Shown here piece by piece: positions 36,209 to 45,533 of a DNA stretch of 64,000 bases (positions within the stretch are counted from its first letter, which is position 1; each line of letters starts with the position of its first letter). Below the pieces are notes generated by a model. That model was not told the origin of the DNA. It was given only the letters and a program-made list of their open reading frames with translations, and did not search any database. The position numbers were made by a program, and so were the translations under genes. Source of the DNA: Sphingorhabdus sp. SMR4y (GTDB lineage Bacteria > Pseudomonadota > Alphaproteobacteria > Sphingomonadales > Sphingomonadaceae); contig NZ_CP022336.1 in assembly GCF_002218195.1 (NCBI RefSeq), forward strand, positions 3,157,001 through 3,221,000. Reading direction: 5' to 3'.

Positions 36209-36609
36209 CTACGAATGATCCGCCGACGTGGCGCGGGAATTGAATTTGATAATGATGGCAGTCTGAACTGGTTTGTCCCGCTTTGGCCTTGCGAATTTCA
36301 TCTGTTGCGCATCCGTCTGGTTGGTGCCGGTATCTACAGCCCTTATGGGGCAAATAGTCGTGCCTTGCTGGATTTACGTCCTGACAGGGCAAAGGTTGCA
36401 CAAAGAGCCCCGCTCTGGCTGCGCCAACGGTTCAATGGCGCAGTTCATTGCTTCGGTGGCAGCGCCTACTGTTCTGGTGGGCCTGCAACATATCGGTCAC
36501 CGGATTTTCGCTGAGCCATGAATGGTTTTTGATCAATCGGCTTGCTGGCGGCGGACCTGTGGGCATGGCTGAACTGAAGTTGCTCAGCTCCGGGATATCC
36601 AGCCTGGAA
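36209..36609. other. Intergenic stretch, no supported gene
   Basis: Only short overlapping ORFs on both strands without recognisable features. The left part should hold the promoter for the AsmA-like gene. No hairpin with a U-tract was found after the dehydrogenase-like gene ending at 36610. Confidence 0.45.
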
Positions 36610-37206
36610 CTAAACTGATTGCATCAGCAGCGCCTTGCCCGTCCAATCACTGTCTTCCACCGCATTGGCCAGCACAGCAGCGACATCGCCGCGCGCCGCT
36701 TCACCGTTCGGGTCTACATCGTCCCCGAACCGCATGTTACGATTGCCATCCTCGTCGGTCAGGCTGACGGGCCGGACGATTGCGTAGTTCAGGCCCGAGG
36801 CTTTCAAATGTTCATCGGCGTCATGTTTCGCTTGCAGATAATGCGCAAGATCGCTGTCCGGGTCGGGATCATCCGCGCCTGCGCTGCTTAACATCACAAA
36901 GCGCGACACCCCCGCTTCGCTGGCCAGATCAATCAGCCGTTTGGCGCCGTCGCGATCAACCTTGTCGGTCATTTCGGGGCCGGTGGAACCGCCGGATCCG
37001 GCGGCGAAAATTACGGCTCCGCAACCGTCGCAGACACCGCTTTTCAGATCCGTGAGGTCGCCCTGGCGCTGCTCAATATCCTTGGGCAGAGCGCTCGTGT
37101 CCGAGGATTCGCGGACCAGCGCAATGGGAGAATGGCCGCTGTTCTTCAGTTGGTCTACGAGCCGCAGACCGGTTTTGCCGGTCGCGCCGGCGATAAGAAT
37201 ATTCAT
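36610..37206 (-). CDS. NAD(P)-binding SDR-type protein (YhfK/NmrA-like)
   Basis: A 198-residue protein with the atypical SDR Rossmann motif MNILIAGATGKTGLRLVDQL, then RQGDLTDLKSGVC, FAAGSGGSTGP, FVMLSSAGADDP and a YLQAKHDADEHLKASGLNYA segment with the Tyr...Lys pair, and VRPVSLTDE. It belongs to the NAD(P)H-binding sugar-nucleotide-epimerase-like proteins, often stress related. It is the third gene of a minus-strand operon after a VOC protein and a DJ-1/PfpI protein. Confidence 0.9.
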   Translation of the reverse strand: MNILIAGATGKTGLRLVDQLKNSGHSPIALVRESSDTSALPKDIEQRQGDLTDLKSGVCDGCGAVIFAAGSGGSTGPEMTDKVDRDGAKRLIDLASEAGVSRFVMLSSAGADDPDPDSDLAHYLQAKHDADEHLKASGLNYAIVRPVSLTDEDGNRNMRFGDDVDPNGEAARGDVAAVLANAVEDSDWTGKALLMQSV

Positions 37207-37227
37207 AGGTCGCTCCGTTGTTCGGGT

Positions 37228-37902
37228 TTAAAGCAGAGCAAGCAGCTTGCTCGCGGCTTCTGCAGATGATGCGGGGTTCTGGCCGGTGACCAGCTTGCCG
37301 TCGACAACGACGAACGCGGCCCAGTCATCGGCCTTGCGATAGATGCCGCCATTTTCTTTCAGCATGTCTTCGACGAGAAATGGCACGACATCGGTCAGGC
37401 CAACCCCTTCTTCTTCCGTATTGGTAAAACCGGTTACTTCCTTGCCTTTAACCAGCGGGTCGCCATCCGCGTTTTTCGCGTGTTTGAAAATGGCGGGAGC
37501 GTGACAGACAGCGCCGACGGGACGGCCGCTGGCGGCAAATGTCTCGATCAGGGTCTTGCTGTCATCATCTTCGGCCAGATCCCAGAGTGGGCCGTGGCCG
37601 CCGGGATAGAAGATTGCGTCAAAACCATCGGCCGAAACGGCTGACAAAGGCTTCGTGCTGGCGAGTTCTGCTTGCGCGGCTTCGTCAGACTTGAATCGTT
37701 CCGTGTCTTCGGTCTGGGCGTCATCTGCATCGCTGGACGGATCCAGTGGCGGTTGTCCACCTTCGGGGGAAGCCAGCGTGATATCCGCTCCGGCATCCTT
37801 GAAAACATAATAAGGCGCCGCGAATTCTTCGAGCCAGAAACCGGTCTTTTTGCCGGTGTCGCCAAGTTCGTCGTGTGAGGTAAGGACCATCAGGATTTTC
37901 AT
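37228..37902 (-). CDS. DJ-1/PfpI family protein (type 1 glutamine amidotransferase-like)
   Basis: About 224 residues from ATG 37902 (MKILMVLTSHDEL); an extension to 37914 is possible. It shows ITLASPEGGQPPLDP, FDAIFYPGGHGPLWDLAED and the nucleophile elbow GAVCHAPA with the conserved Cys, His and Ala. It resembles Hsp31/HchA-type and KdgN-like proteins, some of which are glyoxalase III enzymes acting on methylglyoxal. The neighbouring VOC gene is also of glyoxalase fold, which fits aldehyde stress; this is inference. Confidence 0.92.
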   Translation of the reverse strand: MKILMVLTSHDELGDTGKKTGFWLEEFAAPYYVFKDAGADITLASPEGGQPPLDPSSDADDAQTEDTERFKSDEAAQAELASTKPLSAVSADGFDAIFYPGGHGPLWDLAEDDDSKTLIETFAASGRPVGAVCHAPAIFKHAKNADGDPLVKGKEVTGFTNTEEEGVGLTDVVPFLVEDMLKENGGIYRKADDWAAFVVVDGKLVTGQNPASSAEAASKLLALL

Positions 37903-38034
37903 GATTTCTGCCATATTCTATTGTTATGAGTGCTATTCCCTCAAACAACGCCTCTGAGGGGCTTTGGTTGCGCGGCCGGGTCTCGCATTCGATCAATGCA
38001 AGCTCAAGACCGCGCATCCAATCCGTTCAATCTG

Positions 38035-38532
38035 TTATGAATAGGCGCCTTCGGAATAGGTCAGTTCATAACTGTGGCTGTATATCTCGAACACGATTCC
38101 GAACGGGTCCTCGACGTAGCACATGCGATAGGGTTTCTCGCCGGGATAATATTCGCGCACCGGCATGCGTTGCTTGCCGCCGGCCGAAACAATCTTTTCG
38201 ATCAACCCTTCAACGTCCGGATCCTGGATACAGAAATGGAACGTTCCCAGACGCTTGTGATCCAAATTATTGTCAGGTGCATAATTGTCGGGGAATTCGA
38301 ACAATTCGATACCGACGCGATCAGCGGTGGCGAGATGAGCAATGCGCAAGCTGTCCCAGCCGGGTCCGAATACATCGGTGCACATGACTCCGACGGCGCT
38401 GTCATCCTCCGTGACAAGGGTGGGTTTCATTATCGTGTAGAGGCCGAGAACCTCGGTATAGAATTTTACGGCGGCATCGAGATCGGGCACGGACAGGCCG
38501 ATATGGGAAAAGGCGCGTGGTGTCGGTTGCAT
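38035..38532 (-). CDS. VOC-family protein (glyoxalase/dioxygenase fold)
   Basis: A 165-residue protein. Two beta-alpha-beta-beta-beta units are visible: FSHIGLSVPDLDAAVKFYTE with a metal His, ELFEFPDN, then GTFHFCIQDPDVEGLIEKI with the second His, and CYVEDPFGIVFEIYSHSYEL with the Glu ligand. This fits a metal-dependent lyase or dioxygenase; the substrate is not known. It is the first gene of the operon with the DJ-1 and NAD(P)-binding proteins and is divergent from a LysR regulator. Confidence 0.92.
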   Translation of the reverse strand: MQPTPRAFSHIGLSVPDLDAAVKFYTEVLGLYTIMKPTLVTEDDSAVGVMCTDVFGPGWDSLRIAHLATADRVGIELFEFPDNYAPDNNLDHKRLGTFHFCIQDPDVEGLIEKIVSAGGKQRMPVREYYPGEKPYRMCYVEDPFGIVFEIYSHSYELTYSEGAYS

Positions 38533-38581
38533 GATGGATTTCCTTTCATCTTCTAACCCGATGAAATTAGATATCCCTGCT

Positions 38582-38598
38582 GATTATATGAAATAATC
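38582..38598. promoter_or_regulatory. LysR-type box in divergent promoter
   Basis: GATTAT-ATGAA-ATAATC is a perfect 6-bp inverted repeat with the T-N11-A core expected for LysR-type regulators. It is 37 bases before the LysR start and 50 bases before the VOC gene start on the other strand. It probably binds the adjacent LysR protein. Confidence 0.65.
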
Positions 38599-38634
38599 GT
38601 TTAAAAAAATAAACATAACATGTAGTAATGATCT

Positions 38635-39531
38635 ATGCTGAACTCCCAATGGTTAGAAACCTTCGTCGTCCTGTGCGAAACTGGTCACTTTACCAGAGCG
38701 GCGAGCCTGCGAAACATGACCCAGCCCGGGGTTTCGCAGCATCTGCGAAAGCTTGAGGAGCAAGTTGGTCAACCGCTGATCTCGCGGCAGGGCAAGAGCT
38801 TCAGCCTCACGCCGGCAGGCGAAGCCGTCCTGGCCGTCGGACAGGCACGGCGTGCCGAGGAGCAGATCTTGCGCGAGACCATAATGCGTGATGATCCTGC
38901 AGTTGGTGAAGTGTCTCTGGCATGTTCCGGCAGCTTTGCCATGCTGCTATATCCAGAACTCCTTTCCGCGATGGAGGATTCACCGGAACTGACCCTCAGG
39001 CTTGAAGCCGCTCCACAGGAAAATGTCATTTCCGGTGTGCTGGAAGGGCGCTTTGATCTCGCTGTTGCAGATCGTGATCCATGCCACCCGCGGCTTCAGG
39101 CGGAGCATCTGGGGAAAGAGGAACTGTGTCTCGTGGTTCCCCGGGATTGCCGGAAATCACCGATTAGCTTCCAGATGCTGGAAGGACTGGGCTTCGTCGC
39201 GCATCCCGATGGATACGCCTATGCCGATGATATGTTCGCGATGAACTTTCCGGAGGAGTTCCGCGGCGCGGATCGTCTGCATATCCGCAGCTTTGTCAAC
39301 CAGATCAGCCAGATCCCGTCGCCGGTGGCGCGTGGCGTCGGATATACATTGCTGCCGCGCAGCGGCATCGACAGCTATCCTGATAAAGAAAAGCTACGCA
39401 TCGCTCCGCTTCCGAACCAATTACACCATGATCTGTGGATGATATCCCGACGGGGGCGAACATTGCCGGCGCAGGTCTCCCGAATTGCATCTCTCATTCA
39501 GACGGTCGCCGAACATCTGGAAAGGGAATGA
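38635..39531 (+). CDS. LysR-family transcriptional regulator
   Basis: A 298-residue protein. The N-terminal HTH is typical (LETFVVLCETGHFTRAASLR, MTQPGVSQHLRKLEEQVGQP, FSLTPAGEAVL), followed by a substrate-binding domain (GEVSLACSGSFAMLLYPELL; GRFDLAVADRDP). It is divergent from the VOC/DJ-1/NAD(P) operon, with a LysR box in between, so local control is expected. The inducer is unknown. Confidence 0.94.
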   Translation: MLNSQWLETFVVLCETGHFTRAASLRNMTQPGVSQHLRKLEEQVGQPLISRQGKSFSLTPAGEAVLAVGQARRAEEQILRETIMRDDPAVGEVSLACSGSFAMLLYPELLSAMEDSPELTLRLEAAPQENVISGVLEGRFDLAVADRDPCHPRLQAEHLGKEELCLVVPRDCRKSPISFQMLEGLGFVAHPDGYAYADDMFAMNFPEEFRGADRLHIRSFVNQISQIPSPVARGVGYTLLPRSGIDSYPDKEKLRIAPLPNQLHHDLWMISRRGRTLPAQVSRIASLIQTVAEHLERE

Positions 39532-39721
39532 ACGGCGGGGAAGGGCGCAACGGCATTGACCAACCGCTACCGGCCACGGCTGCCATGATGACCCCGGCTC
39601 AGCTTCATATCTGGTGATGACGGCGCCGTTGCTGAACAGAGACACGGGTTTGGGGTAAAAAAATAGGTGCTGCGTGCATTCAGACCTCGCCTAAGCGGCG
39701 GTAAAATTCTATGCGCAAACC

Positions 39722-40804
39722 ATGGACAGAGATAGCGAGACCCTTCTAATATCTTTGAGCAGATATCTGCGTCCTGCGATTTCCTTGCCGTCCAGAGATG
39801 TTCTGGAACCGATCAGCGAAGCGCTGGCCATATTTGCAGACAGTCGCCATCGCGTCGGTCCGCTGTTGCATATAGCAATGCAAAATTGTGCCGATATCAC
39901 GGCAGACAGCAGTGCTTCCCCGATTTTGGAATCCGCCTATCAGAAGAATATATTTGCAAGTCTGAGGCAGAAGGCTGCCGAGAAAAAAATATCGGAACTG
40001 CTGGCGGCGCATTCGGTGCCATTCTCTTTCCTGAAAGGGCGAGGGCTGGCCGAGCAACTGCATGACGATCCGACCGCCCGGCGGTCGAAAGATGTCGACA
40101 TTCTCATTGCCCCGGATAGCACCGGCCAGGCCATCGCGCTGTTGAACAAGGAAGGATATGCCTTCCGGTCCAACACGATGCGGCGGACTGAAATGCCGGA
40201 ATTTGCACGCCAGAGGATGGAGCTTAAACGGTTCAAGGATATAACTTATATTGATCCGGCCCTGTCGGTGCCGATTGAATTGCATCAAAGGCTGTTCAGG
40301 TTCGAACCAAAAAATTTTACAGAGGATTTTAATAGTTCCGTGCAGTTTCATGCGAACCCATCGCTGTCGAACAGTTTCTATTGCCTGTATCTGGTTCTGC
40401 ACGGGGCACTCGCAATGTGGCCGAGATTAAAGTGGGTCGTCGATTTGTCGATCATCGCGAGAACCATGCCTGCTCACAACCGGCTCGAAATGCTGAATAT
40501 TGCGACAGGATACGGTTGCGACAGCGCGGTCGCTGCAAGTTTGCTGATGACCGAACGCATCTTTCCTGACAGCCTGGATGCTGAATGGCTTGCTATCCTC
40601 CAACCCTATCAGGAACGCCGCGACACAAACCGGTTGGAAACCCTGTTTTACCAGACATTGACGGCAGCCGCCAATGGCAGACCTGTCTTGCCGTGGAAGA
40701 GTTCTATGCTCTCTGGTTCCGCCGATATGATATTTCCCGGAAAAATCGGTCTGATGGACTGTATTCGCGCACGCGTCCTGAATTCCGTCTTTGCCCGGAT
40801 GTGA
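39722..40804 (+). CDS. Nucleotidyltransferase family protein (PF14907-like)
   Basis: A 360-residue protein. The active-site pattern of this family is visible: PFSFLKGRGLAEQLHDD followed by RRSKDVDILI (the two-Asp metal motif), then VPIELHQRLFRF. The C-terminal half has YCLYLVLHGALAMWPRLKWV and VDLSIIAR. PF14907 members occur in lasso-peptide, capsule and other export loci, with an assumed nucleotidyl-transfer role. The next gene is a peptide-type ABC exporter in the same direction, 199 bases on. No clear ribosome site precedes the ATG. Confidence 0.85.
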   Translation: MDRDSETLLISLSRYLRPAISLPSRDVLEPISEALAIFADSRHRVGPLLHIAMQNCADITADSSASPILESAYQKNIFASLRQKAAEKKISELLAAHSVPFSFLKGRGLAEQLHDDPTARRSKDVDILIAPDSTGQAIALLNKEGYAFRSNTMRRTEMPEFARQRMELKRFKDITYIDPALSVPIELHQRLFRFEPKNFTEDFNSSVQFHANPSLSNSFYCLYLVLHGALAMWPRLKWVVDLSIIARTMPAHNRLEMLNIATGYGCDSAVAASLLMTERIFPDSLDAEWLAILQPYQERRDTNRLETLFYQTLTAAANGRPVLPWKSSMLSGSADMIFPGKIGLMDCIRARVLNSVFARM

Positions 40805-41003
40805 CGATGTTTTGCCATCCACGGCGGACATCCCGGGCATCTTGGCTTTTGCCAGAAAGCGTTCTCTGACTGGCTGTCTTCTGCTTCGGAATGTCTTCAA
40901 TGTTCCGTCGCTCCATCTTATGGTCATCGGGTGACTGGGGCGGTTGGTAAAATGGCAGACGCCTTTCGATTGATTAGTTTGGCACTTCAACTAAACGACT
41001 ATC

Positions 41004-42740
41004 ATGCTGATTCTGACCTATCTGAAAATGATGTGGCGATTTTCGCCGGCACGGTCGCTGCTTTTTGCCACGCTTTTGCTTCTGTCCAGCGTGACCCAAG
41101 GCATCGGGCTGGTGCTTCTCGTACCGCTTTTGGCGGCGCTACAGAAATCCGAGACCGAAGCTTCCGGTGTCGTCGGAATGATAATCGATGGCCTGGCTTT
41201 TGTCGGTATCCCGATCACTCTTGTCGGGCTCCTGAGCACTTTTCTGGCCCTGAATGTTTTGCGGGCATTCATAAGCTACAGCCAGACGATTGTATCCGAG
41301 CGGTTCCGGCTGGAGTTGCTGGATGATCTTCGCACAAAAAGTTTTAACGCGATGCTGGAAGCGCGCTGGGCATGGCTGACTACTCAGAAAAAATCCGACA
41401 TGTCCAATCTGCTGGTGACCGAAATCAGTCGGATGGGAACCGCGTTGATGTTTTCTGTGCGCTTCATTGTGTCGGTTTTTTCGATCACGGCGTATATCAT
41501 CGTGGCGCTTAGCCTTTCGCTTCCGCTCACGCTTGCTGCCATGTTTCTGGGCGGCGGTCTGTTCTTTGCCATGCGGCGGCAGCACAAGCTTGCCCATGAT
41601 CAGGGAAAGCTGTTGAGCGGCGCCAACCGGCAAGTGCAGCAAACGATCGAGGAAGGACTGGCGGGGATCAAGCTGATCAAGATTCTTCGAAGCGAACATC
41701 GCCAGAGTCAGCTGATGCTGGAAATACGGAGCCTGTTGCGGAAACGGTCATTGCAGTTCACCCACTTGAATGCGGCGATGAGCGTTATATTCCAGATACT
41801 GGTGGCGCTGTTCATGGTGACGCTTCTCTATATCGGTGTCACGACGTTCGAGCTTTCATTGCCCACCCTGCTTATACTGGTCCTGATATTCTCGCGACTG
41901 TCCCCCCAGATCCGCGAAATCCAGACACAGATCAACAATATTCTCCATTCCGATTCCGTCCTGTCAAACTACACCAATTTGATGCGCGATGCTGGAGCGG
42001 CACGGGAAGAGACATTGTCGGATATTCCCGGTGACAAGATCCGGTTCAATAAATCCATCAAGCTGTCCGGTGTCTCGTTCGCCTACCGGACCCGCGGGGC
42101 ACCGTCGCTCCGTGACGTTGACATCGAGATCCCGAGCAGAAAAACCACCGCGATCATGGGGGCTTCGGGGGCGGGTAAATCAACCCTGGCCGACCTCATC
42201 ATGGGGCTCTTGTCTCCGGACTCCGGCAGCATCGAGATAGACGGTGTTCCGCTCGACGAAACAAACCGGCTGAAATGGCGCAAATCCATCGCATATATGC
42301 CGCAGGATGTTTTTCTCTTCCATGATACGATCCGCAATAATCTTCTCTGGGCCGACGATGAAGCCACGGACGAAGAGCTGAAAATGGCGCTAAAATTTGC
42401 TTCAGCAGAATTTGTTTTCGACCTTCCCGAGCAGCTGGATACCGTGGTCGGCGATGCCGGGCAGCGTCTGTCGGGCGGCGAGAAGCAGCGAATTGCTCTG
42501 GCGAGGGCGATAATCCAGAAACCGGAACTGATCATTCTCGACGAGGCCACAAGCGCACTTGATCTGGCCAATGAAGCCCGTATCCGCGATACAATTGACA
42601 GTCTGCACGACGATATAACCGTGGTCGTTATCGGTCACCGGCTGCCCACGCTGGAAAATTCCGACCAGTTGATCATTCTGGAAGACGGGCGGGTCAAACA
42701 GGCAGGAAAATGGGCCGATATCATGGGATCCGGTGGCTAG
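41004..42740 (+). CDS. ABC exporter, fused permease and ATPase (peptide/lipid type)
   Basis: A 578-residue half-transporter. Six transmembrane segments fall in the first 320 residues (SLLFATLLLLSSVTQGIGLV; LMFSVRFIVSVFSITAYIIV). The nucleotide-binding domain has Walker A GASGAGKST, the Q-loop in YMPQDVFLFHD, signature LSGGEKQR, Walker B ELIILDEATSALD and the switch His in VVVIGHRL. It must act as a dimer. Size and layout are like McjD and other lasso or microcin exporters, and also like lipid flippases, so the substrate is open. Confidence 0.93.
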   Translation: MLILTYLKMMWRFSPARSLLFATLLLLSSVTQGIGLVLLVPLLAALQKSETEASGVVGMIIDGLAFVGIPITLVGLLSTFLALNVLRAFISYSQTIVSERFRLELLDDLRTKSFNAMLEARWAWLTTQKKSDMSNLLVTEISRMGTALMFSVRFIVSVFSITAYIIVALSLSLPLTLAAMFLGGGLFFAMRRQHKLAHDQGKLLSGANRQVQQTIEEGLAGIKLIKILRSEHRQSQLMLEIRSLLRKRSLQFTHLNAAMSVIFQILVALFMVTLLYIGVTTFELSLPTLLILVLIFSRLSPQIREIQTQINNILHSDSVLSNYTNLMRDAGAAREETLSDIPGDKIRFNKSIKLSGVSFAYRTRGAPSLRDVDIEIPSRKTTAIMGASGAGKSTLADLIMGLLSPDSGSIEIDGVPLDETNRLKWRKSIAYMPQDVFLFHDTIRNNLLWADDEATDEELKMALKFASAEFVFDLPEQLDTVVGDAGQRLSGGEKQRIALARAIIQKPELIILDEATSALDLANEARIRDTIDSLHDDITVVVIGHRLPTLENSDQLIILEDGRVKQAGKWADIMGSGG

Positions 42741-42784
42741 ACACGGAGCTGTCTTCGCGCCTGTGCACGTTGCGCTGACAAAGC

Positions 42785-44329
42785 CTATCCTTTCCAGAGA
42801 ACGCGGTACAGGTCGAAGCGACGGTCCTTGAGATTTTGCACTGCGCCGGATTGCCGGCTGGTCAGCAGGCTGGTCATCGACAGGTCGGCAATCGCAATCG
42901 TCTCCGTATTGGGCGCAGTGTCGGCTGCCACGCCATCGCGGGCGAACGGGAAATCCGAAGGGGTCAGGATCGCGCTTTCGGCATAATGAATGTCCATATT
43001 TTCGACGTTGGGCAGATTGCCGACCACGCCCGACATCACAACGTAGCACTGGTTTTCCACTGCCCGCGCCTGGCAACAATATCGCACCCGCAAATAGCCG
43101 CGCCGTTCATCGGTGCAGAAGGGCACGAACAGGATCATTGCGCCCTGGTCGACCAGATGCCGTGCCAATTCGGGGAATTCACTGTCATAACAGATCATCA
43201 CGCCGATCGGACCACAGTCGGTCGGAATGGCTTCCGCACCATAGCCGCCCTTGATGTTCCACCAGCGCACCTCGCTCGGCGTCGGGTGCAGCTTGTCCTG
43301 TGTGTAGATCGCGCCATTACGCAGGAATATGTATGAAATATTGCGAATATCGCCGTTGTCCATGCGGGTCGGATGGGAACCGCCAATGATGTTGATATGA
43401 TAGGAAACCGCCAGTTTCTCCATCACTTCCTTGAACCGCTCGGTATATTCGGCGATCTTCTCGATCGCCTGCGCCGGCTCCAGTTTTTCCCCTTCGAGGG
43501 AGAGCAATTGCAGCGTGAACAATTCCGGAAAGGTGACAAAGTCTGCGCCATAATCGGCGGCGACATCGACAAAATATTCGACCTGTTCTTCGAAATCGGT
43601 CTGCGAGGCAATTTTTCGCATCTGGAACTGTACCGTCGCCACCCGCACCGATTGGGGCAGGCGGTCATGCGGTGTCTGCGTCACCAGCTTGGCCTCGGCT
43701 GCCAGCGGGTTCTCCCAGAACATATGTACAGCATTGCCGCCAGATGCCTTGTCGCTGGGCATATAATCCTTCAAAATCCCCAGCGGGACAAAGCCCTGAT
43801 TGAGCTGGAAATTGATCACCGGATCGCGGAACTGCTTGTCGACCACGGCGGCCAGATAATCGGCCGGGTCGGGATATTTGCGCTTTCGCCGGACATAGCC
43901 GGGCAGGCGGCCGCCAAAGATGATGCCTTTCAGCCCGAGATGCTGGCAAAGCTCCCGGCGCACCTTGTAGAAGCGCAGGCCGATACGCAGCCGCCGGTAA
44001 TCCGGATCGACGCTGACCTCCATGCCATAGAGTATCTCGCCGTTGGGATCGTGCCGCGCAGCAAAACCGCCGCCGGTAATTTCCGCCCAGCTATGCGCAG
44101 CACGCGCTGTTTTCTCGGAAATCTGGAAAGTCGCGCAATGGCCGACGATCTTGCCTTCATATTCCGCCACCAGCTGCCCGTCGGCGAAATTGTTGATCTG
44201 GCCGCGCACTTCCTCGGCGGTATAGCCTTCTCCCTTGCCGTAAACCTTGCGCGAAAGGGCGGAGATTTTGCGAGCATCTTCCAGTTCCGCCATGCGGATG
44301 ATGAGCTTTGGTTTTTCTGCGGTCATCAC
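42785..44329 (-). CDS. GNAT acetyltransferase / carbon-nitrogen hydrolase (nitrilase) fusion
   Basis: A 514-residue protein. Residues about 10-200 are a GNAT domain (DARKISALSRKVYG; SVDPDYRRLRIGLRFYKVRR). The C-terminal 290 residues are a nitrilase domain with the Glu-Lys-Cys triad: Glu in VTFPELFTLQ, Lys in YTQDKLHPTP and Cys in GVMICYDSEFPEL. Proteins of this architecture are widespread in bacteria and are annotated as bifunctional GNAT/amidohydrolases; the substrate is not known. Confidence 0.93.
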   Translation of the reverse strand: MMTAEKPKLIIRMAELEDARKISALSRKVYGKGEGYTAEEVRGQINNFADGQLVAEYEGKIVGHCATFQISEKTARAAHSWAEITGGGFAARHDPNGEILYGMEVSVDPDYRRLRIGLRFYKVRRELCQHLGLKGIIFGGRLPGYVRRKRKYPDPADYLAAVVDKQFRDPVINFQLNQGFVPLGILKDYMPSDKASGGNAVHMFWENPLAAEAKLVTQTPHDRLPQSVRVATVQFQMRKIASQTDFEEQVEYFVDVAADYGADFVTFPELFTLQLLSLEGEKLEPAQAIEKIAEYTERFKEVMEKLAVSYHINIIGGSHPTRMDNGDIRNISYIFLRNGAIYTQDKLHPTPSEVRWWNIKGGYGAEAIPTDCGPIGVMICYDSEFPELARHLVDQGAMILFVPFCTDERRGYLRVRYCCQARAVENQCYVVMSGVVGNLPNVENMDIHYAESAILTPSDFPFARDGVAADTAPNTETIAIADLSMTSLLTSRQSGAVQNLKDRRFDLYRVLWKG

Positions 44330-44406
44330 GGCCCATTAGCGGGCTTTGCGACGGTGGGAAACCATTGTTGTCAATCGGTTCAGCCAACCGGGTAAAAAGC
44401 CTGGTT

Positions 44407-45180
44407 TCAGAATCCTTGCACAGACCCGCCGTCGACCTGGATCGCGGTGCCGGTCATATAGCTTGCTGCTTCCGATCCAAGAAAAACCGCCATATTGGCG
44501 ATTTCTTCCGGCTGACCGATCCTTTGCATCGGAATTTGCGCTGCCAGGCCGGCTGCAATTTCGTCGACGCTTTTGCCCGTTTCGGCAGACTGTTTCGCGA
44601 AAATTTCGGCGATGCGATCGGTCTGGGTGAATCCCGGACATACGGTGTTGACCAGCACATTGTCGGCCGCCACCTGATTGGCGAGGGTCTTGGCCCAACC
44701 CAGTACGGCCATCCGGATGCTGTTGGACAGGGTCAGGCCGGGGACGGGCTGTTTGACACCGGTTGAAGAAATATTGATGATCCGGCCCCATTTTTGGGCG
44801 TGCATATGGGGCAATACCAGCCTGGTCGCGCGGACCACGGACTTAAGCGTCAATTCCACCGCCTTGTCCCAGTCATCGTCCGACAGATCGACGAAAAGAC
44901 CGGGCGGCGGGCCCCCGGCATTGTTGACCAAGATGTCGATTCCGCCGAATTTCGCGGCTGCCGCTGCAACGACCCTTTCGATATCTTCTGCCTGGGAGAC
45001 ATCCCCGGTCAGCGCCAGACAGCCGGGCATTTTCCTGGCTGCCGCGTCGAGCGCTTCCTGCGATCTGCCGCAGATGGTGACGTTGGCCCCGCATGCGTGA
45101 AATCCCAATGCAGTGGCCAGTCCGATACCCTTGCTGCCGGCCGTAACCAGCACGTTCCTGTTTTCAAGCTTCAGTTTCAT
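44407..45180 (-). CDS. SDR-family oxidoreductase with altered active-site Tyr/Lys
   Basis: A 257-residue protein with Rossmann motif VLVTAGSKGIGLATAL, VNNAGGPPPG, the catalytic Ser in INISSTG, and the C-terminal MTGTAIQVDGGSVQGF. Where classical SDRs have YxxxK, the sequence is LSNSIRMAVLGWAKT, so the Tyr and Lys are replaced (Ser and Arg by alignment). This variant occurs in a recognised subgroup of 3-oxoacyl-ACP-reductase-like proteins, whose activity is less certain. It is monocistronic. Confidence 0.92.
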   Translation of the reverse strand: MKLKLENRNVLVTAGSKGIGLATALGFHACGANVTICGRSQEALDAAARKMPGCLALTGDVSQAEDIERVVAAAAAKFGGIDILVNNAGGPPPGLFVDLSDDDWDKAVELTLKSVVRATRLVLPHMHAQKWGRIINISSTGVKQPVPGLTLSNSIRMAVLGWAKTLANQVAADNVLVNTVCPGFTQTDRIAEIFAKQSAETGKSVDEIAAGLAAQIPMQRIGQPEEIANMAVFLGSEAASYMTGTAIQVDGGSVQGF

Positions 45181-45533
45181 AGGGGGGAATATGGCGGAGC
45201 GGCTCGCCCCTGTATACTATCATTGAAGCTAGACGATACGGGCTATCGCCCTGTCCGCCATGGCCATGTAATCAACAGCCATAGAATTGTCACACATCGC
45301 GATGCTGAACAGCAAGGCAGAGATATTTGCCAGAGTCGCCTTCATTAGGGCGATGAAGAGAAAATCTGGCAAAATTCCAGTTGCGCGACGGATGTATCCC
45401 GACCGTGGCGACGCACCAGCGAAGCCCCTGATAAGGCGACTGCGTATTGACCGCCTGATTGCCGCCAGCATTGTTGATGACAGTGGTACCGCTATCCATA
45501 TTCACTGCTGGAACGCCAGTGTGATATATGGTT
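45181..45533. other. Intergenic stretch, no supported gene
   Basis: The short ORFs on both strands have no family features and overlap each other. The part just right of 45180 should contain the promoter of the SDR gene. No clear hairpin terminator is seen after ExbD. Confidence 0.45.

Noticed and set aside
35957-36514. Plus-strand ORF of 185 codons
   Set aside because: Mostly antisense to the AsmA-like gene; the part beyond it (36219-36514) has no recognisable features.
39532-41003. Lasso-peptide precursor or cyclase near the nucleotidyltransferase/exporter pair
   Set aside because: No small ORF with a plausible leader/core and no Asn-synthetase-, PqqD- or transglutaminase-like gene in or around the interval.
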